NCBI GenBank assembly: GCA_031409495.1
Contig: JANNXI010000072.1
Span: 1 to 27,825 of the forward strand
Reading direction: 5' to 3'
DNA from: JANMDR01 sp031409495
Lineage (GTDB): Bacteria; Pseudomonadota; Gammaproteobacteria; Burkholderiales; Usitatibacteraceae
DNA: 27,825 nt
Shown: positions 1 to 6,942 of the stretch, piece after piece
Layout of the letters: each line of letters starts with the position of its first letter
Position numbering within the stretch: position 1 is the first letter of the stretch
Notes under the pieces: model-generated
Told to the model about the DNA's origin: nothing
Database searches by the model: none
The model's input: only the letters and a program-made list of their open reading frames with translations
Program-made: the position numbers and the translations under genes

Positions 1-123
1 ATCATCTAGCGCGCAAAGGATGTTGGCACGCGCCAGTGCGCGCGCATTATGCAGACCTTTCCGACGAAATGACTCCACAGCCCTACGGTCTTCTACACTT
101 AACTTCAGCTCGCTCTGACGCAT
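1..123 (-). CDS. Partial IS630-type transposase N-terminus (helix-turn-helix)
   Basis: The first 41 residues of a protein run off the left edge. It starts at ATG 123-121, with a GGAG Shine-Dalgarno six bases upstream. The peptide begins MRQSELKLSVEDRRAVESFR and continues with a basic RKGLHNARALARANILCALDD segment. This layout (an L-S-x-E-x-R start, then an R-x-x-A-R-A-x-I-L-x-A-x-D helix) resembles the first helices of the winged-helix DNA-binding domain of IS630-family transposases. No catalytic DDE residues can be seen because that part is outside the window. A stand-alone helix-turn-helix protein is possible, but the interrupted nanE next to it favours a transposase. Confidence 0.55.
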   Translation of the reverse strand, partial: MRQSELKLSVEDRRAVESFRRKGLHNARALARANILCALDD

Positions 124-190
124 GATGATCTCCACAGGGCAAAAATCACTATTTTATACTATTTTATGTTGCGAAATTAATGTGTAAATA
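1..190 (-). mobile_element. End of an IS630-family-like insertion sequence
   Basis: This is the 5' side of a transposase-like reading frame plus about 65 bp of AT-rich non-coding DNA, ending where the nanE homology begins. IS630/Tc1-mariner elements insert at TA, and TA dinucleotides lie exactly at the junction (189-192). The terminal inverted repeat cannot be verified because the other end lies outside the window. A tandem-like CTATTTTATA/CTATTTTATG stretch at about 151-170 gives, on the minus strand, a TATAAAAT-type box that could be the transposase promoter. The element assignment rests on the partial protein and on the abrupt loss of nanE. Confidence 0.5.
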
Positions 191-192
191 TA

Positions 193-531
193 CTAGCCGC
201 CATCAAGGCGCGTGGCGCATGGGCAATGGCTGATTGCGCAAATTTAGCAGACGCTACCCGCGCGCATGAAATGGGCTTTACCATTGTTGGCACCACGCTC
301 TCTGGCTACACTGGCGGCGAAGTACCTGATGAGCCTGACTATACATTTTTGGCAGCACTTACAAAAATCGCGCCAAGGGTAATGGCTGAAGGTAGGTTCA
401 ATACCCCAGAGCAAGTAGCGCGCGCAGCGACCTTAGGCGCCTGGGCCGTCACCGTGGGCACAGCCATTACGCGGACGGAGGTGCTCACAAGCTGGTTTGC
501 GAAGGCGATGAAAGCGCCGTCGGAAAAATAA
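193..531 (+). pseudogene. nanE: nanE C-terminal remnant (N-acetylmannosamine-6-phosphate 2-epimerase)
   Basis: Homology begins at about base 193 (LAAIKARGAWAMADCANLAD) with an in-frame stop just upstream at 178-180. It runs to the natural C-terminus. NanE hallmarks are visible: the AMADC strand, GTTLSGYTGG phosphate-binding loop, VMAEGRFNTPEQ, and GAWAVTVGTAITR. NanE converts ManNAc-6-P to GlcNAc-6-P in sialic acid/ManNAc catabolism and is a TIM barrel of about 225-235 residues. Only about the last 113 residues remain, so the N-terminal half of the barrel is missing and the remnant should be inactive. ATG 226 could start a 101-residue peptide, but that Met is an internal residue of the family. 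Its 3' end overlaps the convergent PfkB kinase gene by 47 bp. The break coincides with the IS630-like end. Confidence 0.8.
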
Positions 532-1468
532 CATCAGCCGCTGTTGCCAAACTCGCGAACGCACCATATTTGGTACACGCATACGCGCCACACTCTGAAG
601 CAAGTTTTAGCGCGTCATGTAGCCAAAATTGGCTGGACTCGCCCAATTTTAGGCTATCTTCAGGCACGCTCTGATGGGCCATCGCAAACAATAGGCCTGC
701 CATGAAAGCATCGCCTGCAGCGGTGCTATCGACAACCTGAACAGGTTTAGCAGCGATCATTTCATCGCTACGTTGGGTGATAACTCGAAGCGGTTTTTCG
801 CCATCCGTTACTAGCACTAGCTGTGTGCAACCCGCGAAGCATCGCCTCAATAACTCCACTTCTTCTTGGCCGCCGGAAAGTTGGTACCATTCTTCGGCGC
901 TGCATTTTAAAATGTGTGCCTGTGGCATAAGTACAGTGATTTCGGGAATGATGCGCGAGGCATCCGGCCACAAGCTGGCGCGAATGTTTACGTCGAAACT
1001 GATGACGCATCTGTTTGCACGCGCCAACGCAACGCCCGCGTGCGTTGCCGCGCGGATGGGAGCATGGGTTAGCGTGTTGGAACAAAAGTGAAACAAGGGC
1101 GCACCGGCAAAATCCGCGCCCTTAAAATCGGCCGCTGAAAACAATAAATCTGCCGAAGTTTCGCGATAAAACCCAAACGATCTTTCGCCATTCGCCGTCA
1201 AGGAAACAACTGCCATGGCGGTGTATGCCACTTCGGTGCGCACAATCGAAGTGGTGGTCACGCCGTATCGCGTTAACTCTTCAAACAAAAAATCAGCGAA
1301 CTTATCACGTCCCAAGGTGCCTATAAACAGAGCGTTTCCACCTAACTTTGCAAAGCCTACTGCCACATTGGCTGGGGCGCCACCCGCATTGGCGTGATAA
1401 ACACCAGCTTGCTTTGGATCTTGCAGCAGATCAATCAACGCTTCACCAAAGCACACCAAAGACTTCAT
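485..1468 (-). CDS. PfkB-family sugar kinase, probable fructokinase
   Basis: A 327-residue ribokinase/PfkB-family kinase, expected to phosphorylate a ketose or related sugar with ATP in the cytoplasm. The N-terminal signature GGAPANVA is at residues 29-36. The C-terminal signature DSTAAGDAF is at 247-255, where D253 is the expected catalytic base and the usual GAGD is AAGD. Family length is normal. It is last in the six-gene minus-strand operon, and its ATG overlaps the stop of the isomerase gene in an ATGA arrangement, so translational coupling is likely. Pairing with a mannose-isomerase-like gene supports fructose as substrate (fructose to fructose-6-P). Kinases of this family for other sugars look alike, so the substrate is inferred from context. 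The last codons overlap the nanE remnant. Confidence 0.8.
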   Translation of the reverse strand: MKSLVCFGEALIDLLQDPKQAGVYHANAGGAPANVAVGFAKLGGNALFIGTLGRDKFADFLFEELTRYGVTTTSIVRTEVAYTAMAVVSLTANGERSFGFYRETSADLLFSAADFKGADFAGAPLFHFCSNTLTHAPIRAATHAGVALARANRCVISFDVNIRASLWPDASRIIPEITVLMPQAHILKCSAEEWYQLSGGQEEVELLRRCFAGCTQLVLVTDGEKPLRVITQRSDEMIAAKPVQVVDSTAAGDAFMAGLLFAMAHQSVPEDSLKLGESSQFWLHDALKLASECGAYACTKYGAFASLATAADVIFPTALSSPSQTSL

Positions 1469-2682
1469 GGCTCACCCACGCGCTTGAGTACATCCATTAG
1501 CTCAAAGCTTGCACCCATGGTGTGATAATCAGTTTTACCTGCGGGACTTTTTTCGTTGCTATATTTTTTATTGTCACTCGTCAAAATGCGATACCACGCG
1601 CCGTGTTGATGGTCGATCATGTACACCCAGCTATAGGCCCAAATTTTTTCTACCCAAGCCCAATAGATGGCATCACCCGTTGCTTCGGCAAGCATTGCAG
1701 CCGCGGCAAAGCTTTCTGCCTGCACCCAAAAGTATTTATCACCATCGCACACGCTACCATCTGTCGCAAAACCGTACACTAACCCGCCGTTGACGTGATC
1801 CCACGACCGCGCCACAGCGGTATCAAACAACAATTTTGCGCGCGCGACAAAGACCAAATTAGGTTCCAGCTGGTGCAGCGTAAGTAACAGTTTTGTCCAC
1901 TCGGTTTGGTGGCCTAGCTGATAACCCCACGGCCTAAACAAGTGCTTGGGATTATCCAAATTGTAAGTTAAGTCCATCTGCCATTGCGGGCTGTAATGCT
2001 CCCACACCAGCCCCGTATTGCCCGCATGGGCTTGCAAGGCTAGCCGACCCGTGACACTTTCGGCTACCGTTTTGGCGCGACGAAAAAATTTTTCATTACC
2101 GGTAGCTTGGTAGGCACAAATTAAGGCCTCGCAACTGTGCATATTTGCGTTTTGCCCGCGATAGGGTGAAAGTGTGGCGAAGCTCGCGTCGTATTCATCC
2201 ACGAACAAGCCATCGGCTTCTCGCCAAAAGCGTTGATCAAGTAAACTGTAGGCTGATTCAACGCCGGCCAATGCCTCGGAAATGCCCGATTTTAGGGCTT
2301 CTGCATAGCATAGCAAAACGAATGCGGCACCATAGCAATGGTTAGTGCCATCGGCAACGGCGTTATTTTCAAGCAGCCACGCATAGCCGCCGGTGGCCTT
2401 TTGAAAATGCTGTTTTTCGATAAATGCCAGCCCATGCCGCGCTAACTCAACATAGTCAGGGCGATTAAAATACCGTCCCGCCTTTGCGTAATTAATGACA
2501 AAGCGCGTGCTGCTCACCAAGTGCCGAGTTGCGGTGTTGTAAACCGTGCCGTCATCCAGAAAAAAATGGAAAAAGCCGCCCGCCTTATCGACACAACGGC
2601 CTTCGTAAAAAGCCATGGTTTTTTCGATATGGGCGCGTTGAAACGCAATGTCGGCAAACTTCGGGGGGAAGACCGGATTCAT
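1465..2682 (-). CDS. AGE-family sugar isomerase/2-epimerase (probable D-mannose isomerase)
   Basis: A 405-residue protein of the N-acylglucosamine 2-epimerase superfamily, an (alpha/alpha)6 barrel of normal length. Motifs seen are RHLVSSTRFVINYA, RGQNANMH, RPWGYQLGHQTEW, KYFWVQAESFAAA and DYHTMGASFEL. Histidines at 182, 258 and 387 match the spacing of the catalytic histidines of YihS/mannose isomerases (176, 248 and 383 in YihS, from family knowledge). Enzymes of this type interconvert D-mannose and D-fructose; other members epimerise GlcNAc/ManNAc. The adjoining PfkB kinase favours mannose isomerase, while the surrounding nag genes keep the ManNAc/GlcNAc reading alive. The start ATG at 2682 follows an AAGG motif and lies ten bases after the upstream deaminase gene. 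Confidence 0.8.
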   Translation of the reverse strand: MNPVFPPKFADIAFQRAHIEKTMAFYEGRCVDKAGGFFHFFLDDGTVYNTATRHLVSSTRFVINYAKAGRYFNRPDYVELARHGLAFIEKQHFQKATGGYAWLLENNAVADGTNHCYGAAFVLLCYAEALKSGISEALAGVESAYSLLDQRFWREADGLFVDEYDASFATLSPYRGQNANMHSCEALICAYQATGNEKFFRRAKTVAESVTGRLALQAHAGNTGLVWEHYSPQWQMDLTYNLDNPKHLFRPWGYQLGHQTEWTKLLLTLHQLEPNLVFVARAKLLFDTAVARSWDHVNGGLVYGFATDGSVCDGDKYFWVQAESFAAAAMLAEATGDAIYWAWVEKIWAYSWVYMIDHQHGAWYRILTSDNKKYSNEKSPAGKTDYHTMGASFELMDVLKRVGEP

Positions 2683-2692
2683 TTCAACTACC

Positions 2693-3736
2693 TTACTGCG
2701 TACGGGTAACTTTATTCAAAAAACGCGGTTCATCTGGGTTAAATCCGCGGGCACGCGACAGCGCTTCTACCATGGGATAGAAACTCTGAATTGCGCAGAT
2801 TGGATCTAAATCAACTGTTCCACTTTGAACAAGCGGTAAGTTTGCGTTAGGCGTACCCACCGGGGCAGCCAACAACACCACCGCGCCGCGCTGGCGCATC
2901 TCATCGGCAAACGCCAATAACCCAGCTTGCGCGGGACCACGCGGCGCAAAAACCAGCACCGGATAGCCTTCAGTAATCAGTGCCATTGGGCCGTGCTTCA
3001 CTTCAGCACCAGAAAACGCCTCGGCTTGAATGGCACAGATTTCTTTAAATTTTAACGCTGCTTCCATTGCCACCGCTAAACCAGTACCACGACTAATCAC
3101 AAACAATTGATTGGTATTTTTGAGCGCCTCAACGCCGGCTGACCAGTCTTGCTTAACCGCTTGTTCTAAGGCTGAGGGTAAACTAGCCAATGCCGCTTTA
3201 AGCTCGGCGTCGTCTTGCCATGCGGCGACCACGCGCGCGCCAGCTACTAACTGCGCAATAAAACTTTTAGTTGCTGCCACACTTTTTTCAGGGCCAGCAT
3301 GCAGGAGAAACACAAATTTCGAAGCCAACGCTAGCGGCGATTGCGCATCATTGACAAAGGCAGCGGTCACGGCATCGTTCTGTGAAAAATAGCGTGTTGG
3401 CGCGACTAAATCGGGACTTTGGCCCGACTGCGAAAATGCAAATGAAGCTAAGCCATCGCACTTAATTTTTGACTGGTACAAAGTGATGAGCGACATCGGC
3501 AACGATGTTACTAAATGTCCGAGGCGTGCCATCATTAAATAAGCCATAAAGGCCGCCGCATGATCGGAACTTCCGCGTGCCACCGTGAGTAAGGATTTCA
3601 ATTTAGTCGGCGCCATTTCGCGCAGCAAAGCGCCCAAATCTTCATACGCTTTAGCGTCATTGGCAAGTTGCACCGCAATAGTCTGCGGCGCTTCAAATGA
3701 TTCTTTCAACATCAACGTGCTAGCTGTTGTGCTCAA
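2693..3736 (-). CDS. nagB-II: SIS-domain glucosamine-6-phosphate deaminase (NagB-II type)
   Basis: This protein has two SIS domains, like the C-terminal isomerase half of GlmS but without the glutaminase domain. That is the form of the non-orthologous deaminase NagB-II, which turns GlcN-6-P into fructose-6-P and ammonia. Visible motifs are ARGSSDHA, SQSGQSPDLV, SVAATKSF, VISRGTG, EVKHGPMAL and the C-terminal NPDEPRFLNKVTRT. I chose TTG 3736-3734 as start because a strong GAGGGAG Shine-Dalgarno lies six bases upstream (3743-3749), inside the end of nagA. An ATG at 3712 (MLKESFEAPQ) has no such signal, and an ATG at 3760 would extend the overlap. The resulting length is 347 residues, normal for the family. 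Confidence 0.88.
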   Translation of the reverse strand: MSTTASTLMLKESFEAPQTIAVQLANDAKAYEDLGALLREMAPTKLKSLLTVARGSSDHAAAFMAYLMMARLGHLVTSLPMSLITLYQSKIKCDGLASFAFSQSGQSPDLVAPTRYFSQNDAVTAAFVNDAQSPLALASKFVFLLHAGPEKSVAATKSFIAQLVAGARVVAAWQDDAELKAALASLPSALEQAVKQDWSAGVEALKNTNQLFVISRGTGLAVAMEAALKFKEICAIQAEAFSGAEVKHGPMALITEGYPVLVFAPRGPAQAGLLAFADEMRQRGAVVLLAAPVGTPNANLPLVQSGTVDLDPICAIQSFYPMVEALSRARGFNPDEPRFLNKVTRTQ

Positions 3737-4847
3737 CTGCAACTCCCTCGGTATAAACATCAATTAGTTGTAGATCTTGGTCAAGCACCACGACGTCGGC
3801 AAATGCACCCGCCACAAGGCGACCCCGGTCGTGCGCACCGATGTAATCAGCCGCATAAGTGGAAACCCGCTTTGACGCATCGACTAACGTCAGCCCGATG
3901 CTATCGACTAAATTGCGCAACGCCTGGTCCATCGTTAGTGTGGAGCCCGCCAACGTGCCATCGGCTAAGCGCACGCCACCTAGACATTTAATAACTTTAC
4001 TGCGGCCCAGCATGTAGTCACCGTCTGGCATCCCCGTCGCCGCGGTCGAATCCGTGACACAAAACAAATGCGGAATTGCCCGCAGCGCCACCTGAATAGC
4101 ACCGGGATGGACGTGCAATAAATCTGGAATAATTTCCGCAAAGTGCGCATGGGCCAAAGCACAACCAGCCATGCCAGGTTTGCGGTGATGTAGGCCCGTC
4201 ATTGCATTGAATAAATGCGTAAAGCCATCTGCACCTTCAGCCATCGCAGCCACGCCATCTTCATAGGTACCGGAGCTATGTCCAATTTGGATTTTGAAGC
4301 CAGCCGCAACCAGTGCCGCTATACGCGCATTGTTGCCCGGGACCTCAGGCGCCAGGGTGATCAACTTAATGGGTGCCAAAGCATGGAGTTGCGCCAATTC
4401 ATCAGGCTCCACCGGGCGGGCGTAATCGGGCTGCGCGCCTAATTTGCCAGGATTAATGTAGGGGCCCTCCAAATGCACGCCGAGCACCCGTGCTGCATTT
4501 GCGGAAGGCTTTTTTACAACCGATGCCATATCGCTAAACGCACGATGCAAGTCAGCGTAAGGGGCGGTCATGGTGGTGGCCAACAGAGCCGTGGTGCCGT
4601 ATTGCACATGGGTCCGGGCGATTTTTTCACATGACTGCCCAGCGTCCATCACGTCAACGCCGCCACCGCCATGCACGTGCAAATCGACAAACCCCGGCAG
4701 AATGATTGGCAACCCTGCCTCTCGCACTATCTTGGTATCTACTGAAATCCCGGAGATGCTTAAAATCCGGCCGTTTTCAGCCATCGTCAACGTGCCATCA
4801 ACGAAGCCCTGCTGCGTCAAAATATGACCAGTTACCTTAACCATCAT
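3720..4847 (-). CDS. nagA: N-acetylglucosamine-6-phosphate deacetylase
   Basis: NagA removes the acetyl group from GlcNAc-6-P, giving GlcN-6-P for the next enzyme. The 375-residue protein has the amidohydrolase fold. H57-x-H59 in FVDLHVHGGGG is the first metal-binding pair, LEGPYINPGKLGAQ carries the metal-ligand Glu, and GHSSG and THLFNAM hold the other histidines. CVTDSTAATG contains the catalytic Asp at about residue 266. Length is normal. The start ATG overlaps the GntR stop (ATGATGG), and the 3' end overlaps the downstream deaminase start by 17 bp, so the genes are tightly coupled. ATG 4844 is an equally possible start one codon downstream. Confidence 0.93.
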   Translation of the reverse strand: MMVKVTGHILTQQGFVDGTLTMAENGRILSISGISVDTKIVREAGLPIILPGFVDLHVHGGGGVDVMDAGQSCEKIARTHVQYGTTALLATTMTAPYADLHRAFSDMASVVKKPSANAARVLGVHLEGPYINPGKLGAQPDYARPVEPDELAQLHALAPIKLITLAPEVPGNNARIAALVAAGFKIQIGHSSGTYEDGVAAMAEGADGFTHLFNAMTGLHHRKPGMAGCALAHAHFAEIIPDLLHVHPGAIQVALRAIPHLFCVTDSTAATGMPDGDYMLGRSKVIKCLGGVRLADGTLAGSTLTMDQALRNLVDSIGLTLVDASKRVSTYAADYIGAHDRGRLVAGAFADVVVLDQDLQLIDVYTEGVAVEHNS

Positions 4848-5698
4848 TGGCGGCGCATTTCCGCTACAAAATCATAGTAATCATTGCGACAATAGGAGTG
4901 CGTAAGTTCTACGGCCTGACCAGACTCTGCGTAGCCCACACGCGTAATAAATAACACCGCCTGTCCCACTGGCACATTGAGCTGCTCCGCCAGTTTTGGC
5001 TGTGCATTCAATGCGCGAATATGTTGCAAGGCACGCACCGGTGCTTGCCGAGAACGGCCTAGAAACTCATACAACGATGCCTCTACATCCTGCGGATTTG
5101 GCAGAATAACTTGCGGCAATACGCTTACTTCATAAGCCATAACAACTTCATCGGCTTGTCGTAAACGGCACAAACGCGCCACTCTCGCTGTCGCGGTGAG
5201 GCCAAGGCTGATTTGCTCGTCCGGTGTGGCAGTGGTAATTGCGCGCTCTAACCAGTGCGATCGTGGCGTGTAGCCCCGCCGCTTTAGCTCTTCTGAAAAG
5301 GAGGTGAGATGCGACAGCGGTAACTCAATGCGCGGTTGCTCAATACGTGGCGCGATAAAGTTACCCGAACCACGACGCCTTACAATCAACCCCTGCAAGA
5401 CTAACTGATCAATAGCTTTACGCGCCGTAACCCGTGATACGCCAAGCGCATCGGAAATCAAGCGCTCTGACGGCAGCGCGGCATGCACCGGGTAACGCCC
5501 ATCCCGCACGGCATCCCCCATGCTGCGTGCGAGCTGCAAATATAGGGGTGAGCTATCGCGTGGGTCAGGCTTAAAATCAAGCACAGCGGCTTTATTCATC
5601 TCCGCCGACGCCTCTTTTTCAATCGGGTCTGCAGGCGACGATGCTGCTTTGGGGACCGCTTTATCTTTCAATTTTGACGACGATGTAGCGACACGCAT
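4844..5698 (-). CDS. GntR/HutC-family transcriptional regulator (NagR/NagQ-like)
   Basis: A 284-residue regulator that probably senses a phosphorylated amino sugar and controls this operon. After a Lys/Ala/Ser-rich leader of about 45 residues comes the winged helix-turn-helix (PLYLQLARSM, LPSERLISDALGVSRVTARKAI, GLIVRRRGSGNFI). A UTRA ligand-binding domain follows (LSHLTSFSEELKRRGYTPRS to HSYCRNDYYDFVAEM). The start is ATG 5698-5696: GGAGG lies nine bases upstream, and the codon begins one base after the kinase stop. A longer frame to 5800 is open but would overlap the kinase gene. NagR-type regulators next to nagA/nagB-II repress GlcNAc genes in other proteobacteria; that role here is inferred from position. 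Confidence 0.87.
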   Translation of the reverse strand: MRVATSSSKLKDKAVPKAASSPADPIEKEASAEMNKAAVLDFKPDPRDSSPLYLQLARSMGDAVRDGRYPVHAALPSERLISDALGVSRVTARKAIDQLVLQGLIVRRRGSGNFIAPRIEQPRIELPLSHLTSFSEELKRRGYTPRSHWLERAITTATPDEQISLGLTATARVARLCRLRQADEVVMAYEVSVLPQVILPNPQDVEASLYEFLGRSRQAPVRALQHIRALNAQPKLAEQLNVPVGQAVLFITRVGYAESGQAVELTHSYCRNDYYDFVAEMRRQ

Positions 5699-5699
5699 T

Positions 5700-6584
5700 T
5701 TAATTTTCCTCCATGAATTGGGATAATCGCAACAAGTGCAGCGCACCCGTTGCTGCATCTGTTGCCGGCGCGACACAACGAGCGCGAAATGGGGCATCAA
5801 AATAGGGTTGTAACTGCAACGCTACACTGCCGCAGATGGCGACTGGTAGCACACCAGTAGCATCAAGGGCATCGGCCAATTGCCGAAGTTCGTCTGCCCC
5901 GCGTTTGAGTAGCGCAATAGCCACGTTATCTCCATCATTTGCGGCCGCGTCAAACACCAACGGCGCTAGCTGCGCAAATGCAAACTGCTTGCTCTCAATA
6001 CACCACTGCTGAAACGTCGAACGGGTGTCGCCACAGCGCAACATCACCTTTTTAGCCAGCGCGCTATGCGGCACGCGGCCGTCCATCACACATTGGGTAT
6101 GGCGCGCCGCGTAGAAACCAAGCCATCCGCCGCTGCCTTCATCGCCGCTCGGAAAACCCCAACCACTGGCTTCTTGCCGGTTGCCAGATAGGCTCCAAGC
6201 CTCACCCACAGCGCCAGTGCCCGCAGCAACCATCACGCCGGGCTTACCGTTGTGTGCACCGAGTAGCGCAATAAAGCCATCCGTTTCCACTTTAAGCCGG
6301 CCCAACCCAATATTTTGCTTAATGAAGGTGTCTCGCCAGGGCGCGTGATTTACACCTGAAAGTCCGGCTGCAAGCGCACACTGCGCTAAAGGCGGTGGTG
6401 CTATGCCTGCCGCTACAAACGCCCCCTGTATCGCGATTTCAATCTGCGCCCAAGCTGCCTCAACACCCTGACCCAGCGCCGATGGACCCGCAGTAGCGCG
6501 TCCTATTACAGCACCGCCAACGCGCGCCACCACCGCCATGGTGCTAGTCCCCCCGCCGTCTATGCCGATTTCAAATTGCACCAT
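5700..6584 (-). CDS. BadF/BadG-type N-acetylglucosamine/glucosamine kinase
   Basis: A 294-residue ASKHA-fold kinase of the BadF/BadG/BcrA/BcrD ATPase family, the group with eukaryotic-type GlcNAc kinase and bacterial GspK. Seen are the phosphate-1 loop IGIDGGGTSTMAVV at the N-terminus, VAAGTGAVGEAW, SGWGFPSGDEGSGGWLG (substrate/adenosine region) and ICGSVALQL near the C-terminus. It is the first gene of the operon and would phosphorylate GlcNAc (or GlcN) entering unphosphorylated, giving the NagA substrate. Together with a sodium symporter nearby, this fits non-PTS uptake. Its last codons (ATGGAGGAAAATTAA) provide the Shine-Dalgarno of the regulator gene. Whether GlcNAc or GlcN is preferred cannot be told from sequence. 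Confidence 0.85.
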   Translation of the reverse strand: MVQFEIGIDGGGTSTMAVVARVGGAVIGRATAGPSALGQGVEAAWAQIEIAIQGAFVAAGIAPPPLAQCALAAGLSGVNHAPWRDTFIKQNIGLGRLKVETDGFIALLGAHNGKPGVMVAAGTGAVGEAWSLSGNRQEASGWGFPSGDEGSGGWLGFYAARHTQCVMDGRVPHSALAKKVMLRCGDTRSTFQQWCIESKQFAFAQLAPLVFDAAANDGDNVAIALLKRGADELRQLADALDATGVLPVAICGSVALQLQPYFDAPFRARCVAPATDAATGALHLLRLSQFMEEN

Positions 6585-6621
6585 TTTTGACTGTAACTCA
6601 TCTTTATTTAAGAATTATCTG

Positions 6622-6627
6622 ATTATA
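6622..6627 (-). promoter_or_regulatory. Probable -10 box of the nag operon promoter
   Basis: On the minus strand the hexamer reads TATAAT, a perfect sigma-70 -10, placing transcription start near 6615 and a leader of about 30 nt before the kinase ATG. No good -35 hexamer is found at 16-18 bp. That suggests a promoter relying on other contacts or an activator. Confidence 0.5.
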
Positions 6628-6628
6628 G

Positions 6629-6655
6629 AACCAATTAAATACCAACTACGAACCA
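6629..6655. repeat. Three 11-bp-phased ACCA-type motifs, candidate operator
   Basis: AACCA at 6629-6633, TACCA at 6640-6644 and AACCA at 6651-6655 are spaced exactly 11 bp apart, one helical turn. They sit immediately upstream of the minus-strand -10, where a regulator would contact RNA polymerase or block it. The identity of any binding protein is unknown; the GntR regulator encoded in the operon is the obvious candidate. Confidence 0.4.
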
Positions 6656-6871
6656 GATGTGTAATAATTATTTAGCAGAAAATGCAATTATGTTTGTAAT
6701 CAGGCACTTAATGCATTTACCTATTTTACTTATTTTGCAATGTATGTAGTCCAGTTAAAGCTAAAGTCAGCGATGGGAGCACACAGCTAAGTCATTGATT
6801 GGGCGGTACTTTAGCGGTTGTTCCCGAACGTTAGCTATACGCGGTTGTCGGGTGACTAAAAATACGTGCGA

Positions 6872-6899
6872 TTTTCACTGTCCCAGTTTCTTCTGTAAT
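6872..6899 (+). promoter_or_regulatory. Possible promoter for the ABC binding protein
   Basis: TTTTCA (6872-6877) and TGTAAT (6894-6899) are separated by 16 bp and lie about 44 bp before the ATG. The -10 matches the consensus at five of six positions and the -35 at four of six. This is plausible but not distinctive in AT-rich DNA. Confidence 0.3.
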
Positions 6900-6942
6900 T
6901 TGTAAGATTGATCAACAGTTTTCCCTACACTTGGAGGTTTGC

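Larger units (their letters stand above)
6585..6942. promoter_or_regulatory. Divergent intergenic control region between the nag operon and the ABC binding protein
   Basis: An AT-rich gap of 358 bp between divergent genes with no convincing ORF. A minus-strand -10 (TATAAT) lies at 6627-6622, about 38 bp upstream of the kinase ATG. Three ACCA-type pentamers spaced 11 bp apart lie just upstream of it. On the plus strand, GCGGTTGT occurs at 6814 and 6841, and a short inverted repeat GTTC-CC-GAAC lies at about 6820-6829. These are candidate operators for the GntR regulator and candidate promoters for both directions. No riboswitch fold was recognised. Confidence 0.6.

Noticed and set aside
4844..5800. 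Longer GntR reading frame starting at 5800
   Set aside because: The extra N-terminal residues overlap the kinase gene and are Cys/Arg-rich. The ATG at 5698 has a strong Shine-Dalgarno right after the kinase stop.
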